DNA from: Dissophora ornata | Lineage: Eukaryota; Mortierellomycota; Mortierellomycetes; Mortierellales; Mortierellaceae | Length of the DNA stretch: 24,407 nt | Direction: 5' to 3' | NCBI GenBank assembly: GCA_025201705.1 | Contig: MU617074.1 | Coordinates: 1 to 24,407 of the forward strand | Shown here: positions 1-15,183 of the stretch, piece after piece | Layout of the letters: every line of letters starts with the position of its first letter | Position numbering within the stretch: the first letter of the stretch is position 1 | Notes under the pieces: model-generated | Seen by the model: only the letters and a program-made list of their open reading frames with translations | Told to the model about the DNA's origin: nothing | Database searches by the model: none | Translations under genes and position numbers: made by a program

Positions 1-6
1 AGGTTT

Positions 7-12
7 TTTATT
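7..12 (-). terminator. Candidate poly(A) signal of the secreted-protein gene
   Basis: AATAAA on the minus strand, about 240 nt past the stop codon at 251. The cleavage site would fall at or beyond the window edge, so the 3' end may be cut off. No closer perfect AATAAA was noticed. Confidence 0.35.
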
Positions 13-250
13 AAGGCGAAAAACTACTTTCCAAAAAAAATGCACAAGTTGAAACAAAACCGCAACAAAATGCTTTGAGGAAAGGGTCAATGAAAAGAAA
101 TAAAAGAATGACGATGGGGAGAGGGGAGGGGGAAAGAGACGATAAAATATTTCGACTAAATAACGGGGGGGGTGGGGGAGAGCAGGGCCAGACCATCATG
201 ATCAACCCCGCACTTTGTGGTTTTCTAGACATATTTCTTCATCTCCATTT

Positions 251-1151
251 TTAGGCACGGGCAAGGGCCCTCTTGACCGATGCCACGAGCTTCGCATCGA
301 GCTTAACCATGATGTTGTCGATCAAAATGTCGGCGTGCAAACCAAGGTAGACATTCACTGGGAGAGTGACAGCGTTAAGGACTTTGACGCGAGCGCAAAC
401 CCTGGCCATAACTGTAGCATCCACACCAACAACGATGGCCCTGACGCGGGCAGCGATCATTTTACGAACATCAGCAACAATGACATCGACATTGACATTG
501 ACATTGCCTCTGACGTGGGCAGAAACGCGATCGGCAATAGCCTTTCTGAAACTCTGGTTGATGTTGCGGCCGATGAGAACATTGATGTAGGCCAGAGCCT
601 CAACTATGAAGAAGAGAAAAAGGTAACCAAGTCGTTTTAGTATCTGCGCATACAGCAAAAAAAAAAAAAAGCATAGTCGTGCTGCCATAGATGGAGTACT
701 TACCACGGACGTTAGCATCGACGCCGACAAGTCCGGCGACATTGAGTTTGCGGATTTTGGCCACGACTTCGGCTTGAACAATGGCATCCAATTGGACGTG
801 GATGCCGGCCACAATATCGGCGACCACATCAAGAATAACTTTGACGTCGACAGTAGCGCGTTTCGACAACGCTCTTCCAGTGAGACCCTTCGTGAGTTCA
901 TCGACCACGTTACCAGGAGCCGACACTCCACCAACACCCCTATTTGATCCAAGGATGTTGCGCTTTGCCTTGACTGCACTAGTGCCGACAGTACCATCGA
1001 GGCCACGCTTAACTGATGTGCCAGAAAGATCAGCTACGTTCAAAAGGGAAGTGACAGCTTCCGCTGACTTGGTGACATCTCTCAGTCCACCGGTGGCCTG
1101 AGCCATGGCGACGATAGCGGACAATGCAAGGATAACGGATGTGACCTTCAT
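251..1151 (-). CDS. Secreted valine/alanine-rich protein with Lys-Arg processing sites (266 aa, 2 exons)
   Basis: I do not recognise a family. Coding exons are complement(704..1151) and complement(251..603). The intron has a GTAAGT donor at 703 and a CATAG acceptor ending at 604, and splicing keeps the downstream frame open to TAA at 251-253. The ATG at 1151 begins a good signal peptide (MKVTSVILALSAIVAMAQA), so the product probably enters the secretory pathway. Lys-Arg pairs at residues 48-49, 63-64 and 97-98 fit Kex2-type cleavage. The last would release a C-terminal part of about 168 residues. That part is very rich in Val, Ala, Asp and Arg, with few aromatics and only one Cys. It shows loosely repeated units that start with a VxV strand-like motif (VDVKV, VGVDANV, VNVDV, VGVDATV, VNVYL) followed by a helix-like stretch. 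A TATA box lies about 175 bp upstream of the ATG. Secretion is likely; the role is unknown. Confidence 0.8.
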
Positions 1152-1323
1152 GTTGTATATGTTTGTTTTTGAGAGGAGGTGGAGCGACGTAGGAGTACCG
1201 CGGTTTGGAAAGTTTGATAGGAAAGAGTGGGTGTAGGAGTAGTGAGGTGGAACCAGATGTGAGTTTTGCTGAAAGGATAATGAAAAAATAGGAAAGAGAG
1301 TAGACGGTAGGTTACCATCCTGG

Positions 1324-1331
1324 TATTTATA
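1324..1331 (-). promoter_or_regulatory. TATA box of the secreted-protein gene
   Basis: Read on the minus strand this is TATAAATA, about 175 bp upstream of the ATG at 1151. Transcription would begin near 1295-1300 and give a leader of roughly 145 nt. This is inferred from position and consensus only. Confidence 0.55.
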
Positions 1332-1334
1332 CAA

Positions 1335-3949
1335 CGGTTTTTTTTTCCCCCTCTTTCAGTCTCCGGCTCCTTGTCTATATCATTTCAGTACCATTTACGA
1401 TAACCATTCTCAGGGAACTCGGGAGCCACAACTGTGCAAGTTGGACGCGATGAGCGTGGAATAGTCTAGTCAGCTATAAAAAAAAACCTTAATTCAGAGC
1501 CAGGAGTTGTGCACGGAGTGGAACACTATGTCCTGGCGTCAATCGTTATCCCCCCAAGCCTGCGTCCTGCTGTAAAGACCAAAAAAAAAATAAAGGTGTG
1601 ACAAGAAGAAAGGGGAGATGCGGAGAAGGCATGCGGTTGGAAGGGGAGAGGACCTGAATGTACGACCCAAGGGAGGAAGGAGATGAGAATAAAATAAACT
1701 GCTTGTCAAGCTCTCAAGGCGCACGTTTGTTGCCTTTCGTCGCTTGGTCCCTCCCTTCTTTCCTGCAGCTCTTCCTCTCTCGAGGGGGGGGTTGACAGAG
1801 ATCCAGAAGTTTCCTTTCTAATCGCATGTTGAACATGCAGACTCCTTCATTCTGCCTCCACTTCCGTCCGCCGTTATGTCCTGAAATTTTTATATTGTAG
1901 GCGGCAGATCGCCCCTCCAGGACTCTTTTTTTTTTTTTTTTTTTTTTCAAGGGCGGTTGAGATGTGCTTTGCCGGATCGCTTCTTGAAAAAAAAAAACAG
2001 GTAGATCGCCTATAGCACATATCTCTCGCATTCTTACAAGAAAGCCCATTGGAATCAGTCCATCTCAGAGGCATACACATTTCCTCAAAGCAATATCCCA
2101 AACTTCGGCAAGATGGACCGTCCTTTTTTCTTAGTTTCATCTCGTATCTTACTTCACTCTGCCCTGACTTCCTTATCCATATTTGTTCTGTGATACTACC
2201 GCCACCAGGTTCCTCCCCCCCCCCTTCCTCACAAAGGGTCTATTCTTTTTTTCTGCTGAATGAAGGAAGACGCCACAATACCCCTCCTGATTGTCACGTA
2301 AATCTCATTTTTTTTGCAAGCAAAAGCTGACCCGGTGTTGCTAAAGCAATTCCATTTGTCCGACGAGAAAGATATATTCACAATGTCGTTGAGATAAACT
2401 AAACGGAGTCGGGCACGATAGTCGCTCATACATTGAAGAGTTGATAAGAGAACCCAGGAGGCGTTTAGAGCTTTAGATTAGAGAAGACCCATAAAATACC
2501 GACCCTGGTTCGCGAGATGTGGGTTCGTTCCGGATGTCTCGTCGTATTTGAATCTCCAGACGACTATGAACGCTATTACATTATGCTAAGGAACAAAGGA
2601 CGCGTCTGGTATTACTCCAACAGTGCTGGAGCAGCTGTTGTAGTGTGTGGACAACTCTCGAGATATGCAATCTTTTTTTATCCCCTCCCCCCTCTTATAC
2701 CCCCTCAATTCCTACCCTTTCACTTTGCGTGGCCCATGTCCATGCTCACTCGAAAAAAAAACGACGGTTATAATTTACCTCCTGCTTCGTTCTACGAACT
2801 CCATGTACAAATCATTACATTCCAAGGGATCATTTTCATATCATCCACTGAAAAGTGTTGTACAACGATGAGAGCAAATTGTCAATCTGCATGTTCCGGG
2901 TAAATTCCTAAATTCCTCAAGTACTGAAACGTGAGATATTTTTGTTTTACTAATGATCCCCGACGTCGGTGCACGCAAGGCAGTTGTATTTTTCGTGCTG
3001 ACAAAAAGGTAAAGAATGCGGGGGGATAAGGAGGAGTACTGTTACAGATAACGGCGCGAGGAAGTGTATTCCTGGCTCTAAGAAGCGATGTGTCAGTCGA
3101 CCTAGCGATCTATCGTTCTAACGGTGAATCCCATGAAACCCCTTCTATCTGTTATCCAACAGCCACTCCTAAGCGTGGGTGAGCCTCAATCTGGGCACCT
3201 TCGCATTAAATAGGAAGGATAAAAGCAATGAAAGCTGAAAAACGTGGTATGGTCTTGAGCGCAGTACGTTTTGCGGCTGAGAATGTGCATATTTTGCCCT
3301 ACGATCAATAGGCTGCGCGCGCCCATCATCTTTTTTAGGATTTCCGATTGAAAGAGACGCGTCTCATTTTCTTCGTCATTCCTGAAAAAAAAATTGGGTA
3401 ATTTGGGAACACTTTCCCTAAAGTTATACGCTTGAGTTTATCAAATATTCATTTTCATATTTTTACGCTTTCCGTAATTATTGAAAAAAAAAAAAAAAAA
3501 CGGAGGCCTGTAATAAACTACGAAGATGGCCCTTCTTCACACGTGCCTTTAGTTTGTCATACGCGCTTTGCTTCTTAACTGTAATGGAAAGGTCAAAATG
3601 GGTGCAATGGAGGATCATCCAGTTCCCATTTGCTCCAAAAGAATGGTTTTTTTATGACATTGACATGTTCAAAGTCACCATGAAGACCCCCTGAGCTCCA
3701 TCCCAGCCTGCGATGAAAGTCAGTCATAAACCTTTTTGGGGCCAATGACTGGTGGCAAGTCTACAGTGGCTAGCGCCATAACAGTTCTGAAAGGAACAAA
3801 AAACCTCTTATGTAAGGATGTATGGATGTAAACACACTGCGTCGTGTATTGTATTAATGCGATATTTGAAAAATGAACGGAAATTACCGATGACTATCTG
3901 TTATGATCAAGATATGCCATGTGGTTTAAATGAGAAAGAACTGACGTTC
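1335..3949. other. Intergenic region without a supportable gene
   Basis: About 2.6 kb between two minus-strand genes; it should hold the 3' UTR of the MFS gene at its right end. It contains many A/T homopolymers (22 T at 1926-1947, 17 A at 3484-3500) and C-rich patches. Open frames are short, unsupported by splice signals or recognisable motifs, and mostly low complexity. The longest, 2517-2903 on the plus strand (128 codons), has an ordinary-looking first 50 residues but matches nothing I know. I saw no tRNA fold and no transposon ORF. Confidence 0.6.
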
Positions 3950-5743
3950 TTATTCCTTTGGAGGAGGTGCTCGAGCCTTGTGTAACTTGTGGTGCTTAAT
4001 CATCAAACTGAACAGCCAGGCTAAACTCATAAATGGAATACAAACGCGGAACGCTGATCTCAACGCCAACATGTACGCATGCAAGATTTGAGCCTCCATC
4101 TCCGGGCCAAAGCTAGGTGCCAAGTACGAGTCAGCAATGACCTTTACGATATCAGGGTTGATCGCAATAAGGGGGGCCAAATTGTTCTTGACGCCATTGT
4201 TGAAGACTGCTCCTGCAATGGCGACTCCGAAGACAGATCCCGTGGTACGGAAGAATGTCGCATTGGCGGTGGCTACAGCAATATCCTTGGTCTCGACTGC
4301 GGACTGGATAGCAAGGAAGGTCGTCTGCATAGCGAGTCCCAATCCGAAACCGTGGATGAACAAGAATCCGATTTCCATGCCGCGCGAAGAGTCTTCCGTT
4401 AAGAGCGTCAAGAGTCCAGTACCGGTGGTGGAAAGGGCAAGACCGACCCAGATTAAGGGGCGATACCGTCCCCACTTGGAGACCACGAATCCTGAAGAGA
4501 TGGAAGTTATCAAGAACCCGATGATCAGGGGCAACATCTGGAGGCCAGAAGCGGTGGCAGTCTGTTGATGAACGATCTGGAAGTACAAGGGCATGTAGAA
4601 CATAATGGCAAAAAAACCCATGCCGATGCAGAAGCAGGTCAGAAAGACAGCAACATTAGTGCGGTTCTTGAACAGGCGGAAGGGGATGATGGGCTCCGCG
4701 GCCTGCTTCCACTCAATCATGCAGAAAATGAAGATGACAACAACCCCAGCACAGAACAGTCCGATGACGATGGGTGAGCTCCAGGCGTAGGTGCTTCCGC
4801 CCCAGTTCAGGGGCAAGAGGATCAAAACCAGGCCGATGACCAGCGAAATGGAGCCCAAGAAATCAACGCGCTTGATCTTTTCTCTAAATGAGCTCTTAGT
4901 GTAGGGCAAGTGGAGCAGCTTGATGACAGCGACGAGCGTAATGGCACCGACAGGTAAGTTAATGAAGAAAGCCCAGCGCCACGAAGCCTTATCTGCAAAG
5001 ACACCACCAAGAAGTGGACCGATAATGGAGGAGAACCCGTAGACGGCACCGACAATACCCTGGTATTTGCCACGATCGCGAAGTGAGACGAGGCCGGTAA
5101 TGATGATCATGACCATGGACATGATGCCACCAGCTCCTGCACCAGCGATACCACGGGCGATGATGATCCAGGTCATGTTCTGGGCGGTACCGCAGAGGGC
5201 GGATCCAATCAAGAAGACACTGATGGCGAACATAAAAGTCGCCTTCCTGCCAAAGATGTCACTGAAGCGGCCGTACCTGTGATAGTGACAAATCACAAGG
5301 GTATACATGTAAATATCGTTGTACTGTATAGTGTAGATAGTCATGTGATGTAGTTCGTAGTGGGCCACTTACAAAGGCTGAAAGGAGGTGGAAGTCAAGA
5401 GGTATGCAGTTCCAACCCATGGGATCTCGCTCAAAGAGTTGAAGTCGTTTGCAATCCTAGCGGTGCAGACAGAGACAATGGTCTGATCCAAGGAGGCCAA
5501 GAAAACCCCCAGCATCAATCCAATAAAGACAACGAGGAGCTCCTTTGGAGGCATGTTGACGGTGACCCCGCCCGCAGATGGAGGTTGGTCAGGACCATGG
5601 TTACCATCTGCAGGTGCTGCTTTCTCGAGGTCGGACGAAGGGTTGATGGTCGTCGTGGCATCAATCTTCTCTGACCTTTCCTGGGTGATATCCATTGTTG
5701 TGGACTCGGAGTGGATGGAGGGAGCGTGTTCCTGATCGCTCAT
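3950..5743 (-). CDS. MFS multidrug efflux transporter, DHA2/14-TM type (565 aa, 2 exons)
   Basis: Predicted proton-coupled efflux pump of the plasma or vacuolar membrane. Exons are complement(5373..5743) and complement(3950..5276). The 96-bp intron (GTAAGT donor at 5372, CACAG acceptor ending at 5277) splits a Leu codon and rebuilds the family motif QPLYGRFSDIFGRK. The N-terminal 65 residues are hydrophilic and probably cytosolic. The first membrane segment (about 69-90) carries LASLDQTIVS, the drug:H+ antiporter-2 signature. Motif A (GRFSDIFGRK, 126-135) lies in the first cytoplasmic loop, and a Gly-rich stretch of motif-C type (GIAGAGAGGI) and the DHA2 segment SWRWAFFINLPVGAI follow. Length fits 14-TM fungal pumps related to azole-resistance transporters. 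The substrate cannot be read from sequence. The start ATG is about 60 bp from a TATA box. The divergent neighbour is an ABC transporter. Confidence 0.93.
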
Positions 5744-5800
5744 TGTGATGATGGAGGTTGAATATGAAGAATGACAGTGGCGAAGATGAAAAAGAAGGCT

Positions 5801-5810
5801 TTATATATAC
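5801..5810 (-). promoter_or_regulatory. TATA box of the MFS gene
   Basis: The minus strand reads GTATATATAA about 58-67 bp upstream of the ATG at 5743, giving a leader of roughly 30 nt. The position and consensus fit a core promoter; no transcript evidence is available. Confidence 0.6.
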
Positions 5811-5854
5811 ATAAGCATCTTTCTCGGGCAAATGCTCATTTTCTTACAGCGTTC

Positions 5855-5878
5855 ACGGATAAACGGATAAACGGATAA
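5855..5878. repeat. Three exact tandem copies of ACGGATAA upstream of the MFS gene
   Basis: An 8-bp unit is repeated three times without a mismatch, about 45 bp upstream of the MFS TATA box. Each copy contains GATAA, the core bound by fungal GATA-type zinc-finger regulators. It may be an upstream activating element or a chance microsatellite. Confidence 0.5.
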
Positions 5879-7709
5879 AACTTTTGCCAAAAGAAACTAT
5901 TCACGACTCCAGACGTTGTTCGCTTTGGACAAGGCTGGCCTATTCTTTGATTGTTTTGTTCAACATTTTGGGTTCGGAGTTAATTGTTTAATGTAAATAA
6001 GGAAATGATTCCAATGGGGGGGTTTCCAAAGATCGGCTGTTGTGGCCTATTCCGCATTTTGAACGATCCAGACCCTTTCGGAAAAAAAAAAAAAAGGATG
6101 CACAAATAGCAAAAAATGTATCACCACATCATTGCTGTACCGCAGTCGATTTTTTTTGCCCCCACCCCCTTCCCCTTTGTCAACCCACCGAACAGACGGC
6201 TAGACTGAAAAGAAAGCGATGGTGATCATGTCATTTTCTAATCCTCAAACTTACAGGTGGTCCCACAATTGGCGCAGCAGGGCGTTAATCACACCTGCAA
6301 ATGTGCAGTCCCATGTCCATCATAAAAAAGGGAGAGTGCTATGCAGGAAAGCACTCGGAGATGACAGCTTTCAAATGCACACAGCGTTTATGCCGTGCAG
6401 CCGAGGGCTAGAAAACAGTAATAAACCATGGAGCAACAGGACCATGGCCATACCTTGGAGGGCAGAGTGAGGCGCGGTCCGAGTCGAGGGGGGGGGGGTA
6501 GCAGATAAATAGAAAAGATGATGAAAGATCAGGGTGCTGGATATTGGCCAGGGTAATACATGAGGGATTAGCCGGACCAATCACACTCGATTGTATACAG
6601 CCTAAGAACATCTCGCTTTCTGGTCCGATTCTTATTTTGTCCGAGCCGGAACGTCGTTGTCATCTCCTGGCGAAATGCGATTACCAGGAATACGTGTAGA
6701 GCGCGACACACAAACAGCAGAGAGAAAATAATGAAAACAGAACGGAGGAAGAGAGACAATAGAACGAGGGTGGGAAAGAACATCCTAGGAACGATAATTC
6801 AAGATTCGTCTAAAGACCTTATCTTTTAGGTTGTTTGCGGTGCACACTATTTTAGGTATGGTGCCGAGTGACTCAGGACGTGGGAAGGCGCCGCATGGGT
6901 AAGGTTTTCTCAACAAAGACCTGGGGGTGACACTTGCATCGTCTAGTCTAGTGACCCACACAAAGACAACAACAAACACACACACCTCCATTCACACACT
7001 CACACACTCACACACACACAGCATGGGCAACGATTCACCTGTCCGCAGCACCTTCAGTTTTCGATTACAGACTGTGCGAGTGTTATTAACCGTAATCAAA
7101 TTCAAGGCTATGTGGCACGTCGCCTCGACTGACAGTCGGACTCACTGCTTGAGTTGCCCAAAGTGTAGTCTTTCCTTTTTTTCCGAGTTGAATGAAATAA
7201 AGTACTGATAGTTTTTTTTTTTAATTGTGAGAAAAAACAACAGTCGTGCGCAAGTGCCCAAAAGAGGCAAACATGCAACACCGTTACACGCCACCCCACC
7301 CAGGGCGACAATGTTTAAGCGAAAGGAAGAGCCGGGGGTGGAACGAAAGAAAGGACTATCAGTAAAAAAAAAACTCTATCGCCACTGTCAAACAGCTTAT
7401 AAACCATGGCGAGATCGCCATGCTTCCCACCCATTCACTTTTTTCCCTCTATCTTGAACAGACAGATAATGTCATATCTGTGCACTTCATTCCCCTATTC
7501 ACTCCTTAATTCCCCCTCTTTCGCCGTTGGAGTTACTGTTTGGCTTCATTAGACCTTTTGATTCCTTCCCTACCTCTCCACTCATTTTGCTTTGCTATTT
7601 CGATCTTCACTGCAGTTGATCCTCTCTCCTCTCTCAACAACTGCCTACACCTCACTGACTTCATCTTTAGTTCGGTCACCTCCATACGCCGCAACAGCCT
7701 ATCCTACCT
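5879..7709. other. Shared upstream region between the divergent MFS and ABC genes
   Basis: About 1.8 kb without a supportable gene, lying between two divergently transcribed efflux pumps and so containing both promoters. It holds homopolymers (A runs near 6080, G runs near 6490), a CA-rich stretch at 6970-7021 and a strongly pyrimidine-rich leader just before the ABC start (about 7480-7709). I saw no clear TATA box for the ABC gene and no palindromic TCCGYGGA drug-response element. Open frames here are short and unlike proteins. Confidence 0.55.
6970..7021. repeat. CA-rich microsatellite
   Basis: An imperfect run of CA and CACT units (for example cacacactcacacactcaca) about 700 bp upstream of the ABC transporter start. 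It explains the Thr/His-rich open frame seen there, which is not a gene. Confidence 0.7.
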
Positions 7710-12856
<5,147 letters not shown>

Positions 12857-12945
12857 ATCCGCTATTACCTCTTTTTACACAAGCGCTCTTAAATTATATC
12901 TACACAACCATATAGCGGCATCATATCATTTATATCTTATCTCGT

Positions 12946-12951
12946 AATAAA
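12946..12951 (+). terminator. Poly(A) signal of the ABC transporter gene
   Basis: A perfect AATAAA 90 nt after the TAG stop at 12854-12856, in the short gap between two convergent genes. Confidence 0.55.
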
Positions 12952-13077
12952 CACAATCGGCAAGCACATGCATCTTTAAATCGCAGACGAAAAACGACTC
13001 CAAACCAAAACACCTGTATATAGCAAATATGCAACGCGTCGACGGAAAAAAGTGTGTTTTAAGGACTTTTCTCTCTC

Positions 13078-15183
13078 TCACGGCATCCAGATCTCGCCCA
13101 TGCGGCTCTTTAGCCACGCGACTGACTCTCGAATCCCTTCCCCCTCTCCATCGGACCTTGTGCTCTTCACGCACCAAGGCCTCGTCCTCATTCCCCCCGT
13201 CTTCGTGTCCATCTCTACTCCACCATTTCCGTTCATATCCCAGTCCTCGCACCCCAAAATCTCTGCAATCTCATCCAGTCGATAACAGGTCTCCGGATCC
13301 ATACCGGCCTTGTTTGCAAATACAACGACAGGGATATCTCGACGGCGGAAGTGAGGGTCTGCGACGAGTGACGCTAGGAATTGACGAGCATTCAAGAGAT
13401 GGTCAACGCCTCGAGGGTCATTCTTGCGGGTGGCGTCGACGACGTAGATGATACCGTGCGCAAATGGGAACCAGAAGGTTTGGGCAAGGATTCGAGGAAC
13501 AGGCCAGGTTGTGTCAAGGGAGAAGGCGTGGATTGAAAGACTGGCATTGGCTGAGGTGTTTAAGTTGATATCCTCTTCTTCTTCAGTTGTCGTCAGTTCC
13601 GATTCTTCCGATTCCGCAAGCCCTACTGACGCTGTTGTTGCCGCTGTTTGAGACTGCAGAGCGTCTTTGGCATGCGTACAAGGTTCACGGTTTTCTTTAG
13701 GCATACTTCTACGATCCAACGATGTCGCCTTAGTCTCTTGAGAAATATCGTCCTCTGTATCTTCCTTTTCGGTGTCGCTCAAAAGAACCTCCTCACATTC
13801 TTCCGTATCCTTGAAGCTATTTGCCGTGCTGTCTCCACTGCTGCCGCAAGAGCTTCCCGCGAACGTGCTCTGCGTAAAGGACGGCTTCAACTGCAACAAG
13901 GTCTCTTCGCTGGATCGACCCACAGAAACAACATCATCTCCAGTAGCAGTCTCAATTGAAGACCTGCCCCAAAAACCTCGGTCCTGCTCGTCGTCTTCAA
14001 ACTCCTGAGAAGACTGCCGCCTGCTCTTGACCTCATCCGCTCCATCTTGGCTAATCTTTAGCCCTGCTGCATCTCTTTTCACCACTTCTTGCTTATGCTG
14101 TTGTTTCGATGGTTCCTCAACCTCCGTCGAGACCTTTGGGGTGCAAGAGAACGAGTTACTCGACCTGAAATACGCAACAAAGAATCCAGAGATCTCTTGA
14201 TAATGCCTAATCTTAGTTGTTCCCGGCAAGAGACCCGACATCTTGTACAAAGTGCTTGCCAGCGGTGCAGAATCCGATCCCAGCACCAAGATATTGTAGT
14301 GTGGAGGACCTCCTGTCATTGCTGCCATGGCGACCGTCGTTGTGGTATTGTTATTCGCTGTGTTGGGACTGGAAGCGCGTGAGGATACCGGCGAGAGGAG
14401 CTGTGTGAGACTGAACATCGTGCTCTTGAGCGATTGAGCAAAGGACCGCCGTTTCTGTGACTTTGGCATATCGGCAACCGCCGCCACATCTGTTGCTGAT
14501 GCTTTGGAGCTGGTTGTTATCGTTGGGTGCACCGCAGCTACTGCAGGAATTGGCAGGACCATGGTCAGAGAGCAAGGTGTCGGTGATGATGGAGTGATGC
14601 TCGATGGGGACAAATCGGCATCAGCCTTGCAGAGAGTATTATTACTGCTAATGTTGATCTCTTGGTGGTGCGGTTGTTGTACCTGTCTTACATCCACTGC
14701 AAGACTCTGCCGTCTACTGCCCGCATTAAAATGTTGATGCTGTCCAGACGAAGGCAATTCTGACAACACCGGCGAAAACATCGACACCGTCGATCCTGAC
14801 GAAGGTCTCGGACTAAGACATGGACTAGGACTTGGAAGAGAACTTGGGCTATGGTTCATGGTCGGGGAAGTAGCTGCTGGAGACAATGGCGGTAAGCCAT
14901 GGCGACTGCCACTGCTATTCCTAACGGTCTCTTCGGCTAAAGTGGATGGTCGCAGCCGCGGTGTCTGGGCTGGTGTCTGGACTGGTGTCTGGGCTGGTGT
15001 CTCTAACTGCTTTGGAGGAGAAAAAAAATCCCAAACGTTTTGGCCTGGTGAGAGGCGGTTGGCGATGATGTGTGTAAAGGAGAGGACATCACTTGTGGAT
15101 TGCCGGGGCAGCAGAGGTGGCTTTTTGTCCAGGAAGGTCTGCGGCGGGTTCTGGAGACCGGAGGGCGAGTGCAGGGCAGACAT
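13078..15183 (-). CDS. Large disordered protein with a degenerate Arf-like (pseudo-)GTPase domain (701 aa)
   Basis: Single exon. The ATG at 15183 is the first in frame; the same frame runs 13 codons further upstream without another ATG. Residues 1-290 are Ser/Pro/Thr-rich and look disordered, with QTP repeats at about 63-75. An Arf-like start follows (YNILVLGSDSAPLASTLYKM, 296-315), then an acidic, Ser-rich insert of about 200 residues (roughly 345-547). The Arf fold then resumes with FPFAHGIIYVVDAT and PVVVFANKAGMD, and ends with VAWLKSRM. Compared with the known Arf motifs, G1 GxxxxGK(T/S) is GSDSAPLAST (302-311), G3 WDVGGQ is LDTTWP, G4 NKxD is NKAG (624-627) and the G5 SAT/CAT loop is altered. 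Nucleotide binding and hydrolysis are therefore doubtful. Several basic sites (RRQS twice, KRRS, RRS) look like targets of PKA-type kinases. There is no N-terminal myristoylation Gly. The function is unknown; a scaffolding or signalling role is inference. Confidence 0.85.
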   Translation of the reverse strand: MSALHSPSGLQNPPQTFLDKKPPLLPRQSTSDVLSFTHIIANRLSPGQNVWDFFSPPKQLETPAQTPVQTPAQTPRLRPSTLAEETVRNSSGSRHGLPPLSPAATSPTMNHSPSSLPSPSPCLSPRPSSGSTVSMFSPVLSELPSSGQHQHFNAGSRRQSLAVDVRQVQQPHHQEINISSNNTLCKADADLSPSSITPSSPTPCSLTMVLPIPAVAAVHPTITTSSKASATDVAAVADMPKSQKRRSFAQSLKSTMFSLTQLLSPVSSRASSPNTANNNTTTTVAMAAMTGGPPHYNILVLGSDSAPLASTLYKMSGLLPGTTKIRHYQEISGFFVAYFRSSNSFSCTPKVSTEVEEPSKQQHKQEVVKRDAAGLKISQDGADEVKSRRQSSQEFEDDEQDRGFWGRSSIETATGDDVVSVGRSSEETLLQLKPSFTQSTFAGSSCGSSGDSTANSFKDTEECEEVLLSDTEKEDTEDDISQETKATSLDRRSMPKENREPCTHAKDALQSQTAATTASVGLAESEESELTTTEEEEDINLNTSANASLSIHAFSLDTTWPVPRILAQTFWFPFAHGIIYVVDATRKNDPRGVDHLLNARQFLASLVADPHFRRRDIPVVVFANKAGMDPETCYRLDEIAEILGCEDWDMNGNGGVEMDTKTGGMRTRPWCVKSTRSDGEGEGIRESVAWLKSRMGEIWMP

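Noticed and set aside
2495..2535. tRNA-like GGTTCG segments
   Set aside because: I could not pair an acceptor stem or find D and anticodon arms around them.
2517..2903. 128-codon plus-strand open frame in the left intergenic region
   Set aside because: The first half looks protein-like, but the second half is Pro/Phe-rich low complexity from C/T-rich DNA. No motif, signal peptide, splice support or poly(A) signal is seen, so I did not call a gene.
3600..3780. Possible gene remnant on the minus strand downstream of the MFS gene
   Set aside because: Only a short open stretch was found, without recognisable motif or frame continuity.
6960..7208. Thr/His-rich plus-strand open frame upstream of the ABC gene
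   Set aside because: It is caused by the CA microsatellite and lacks any protein-like features.
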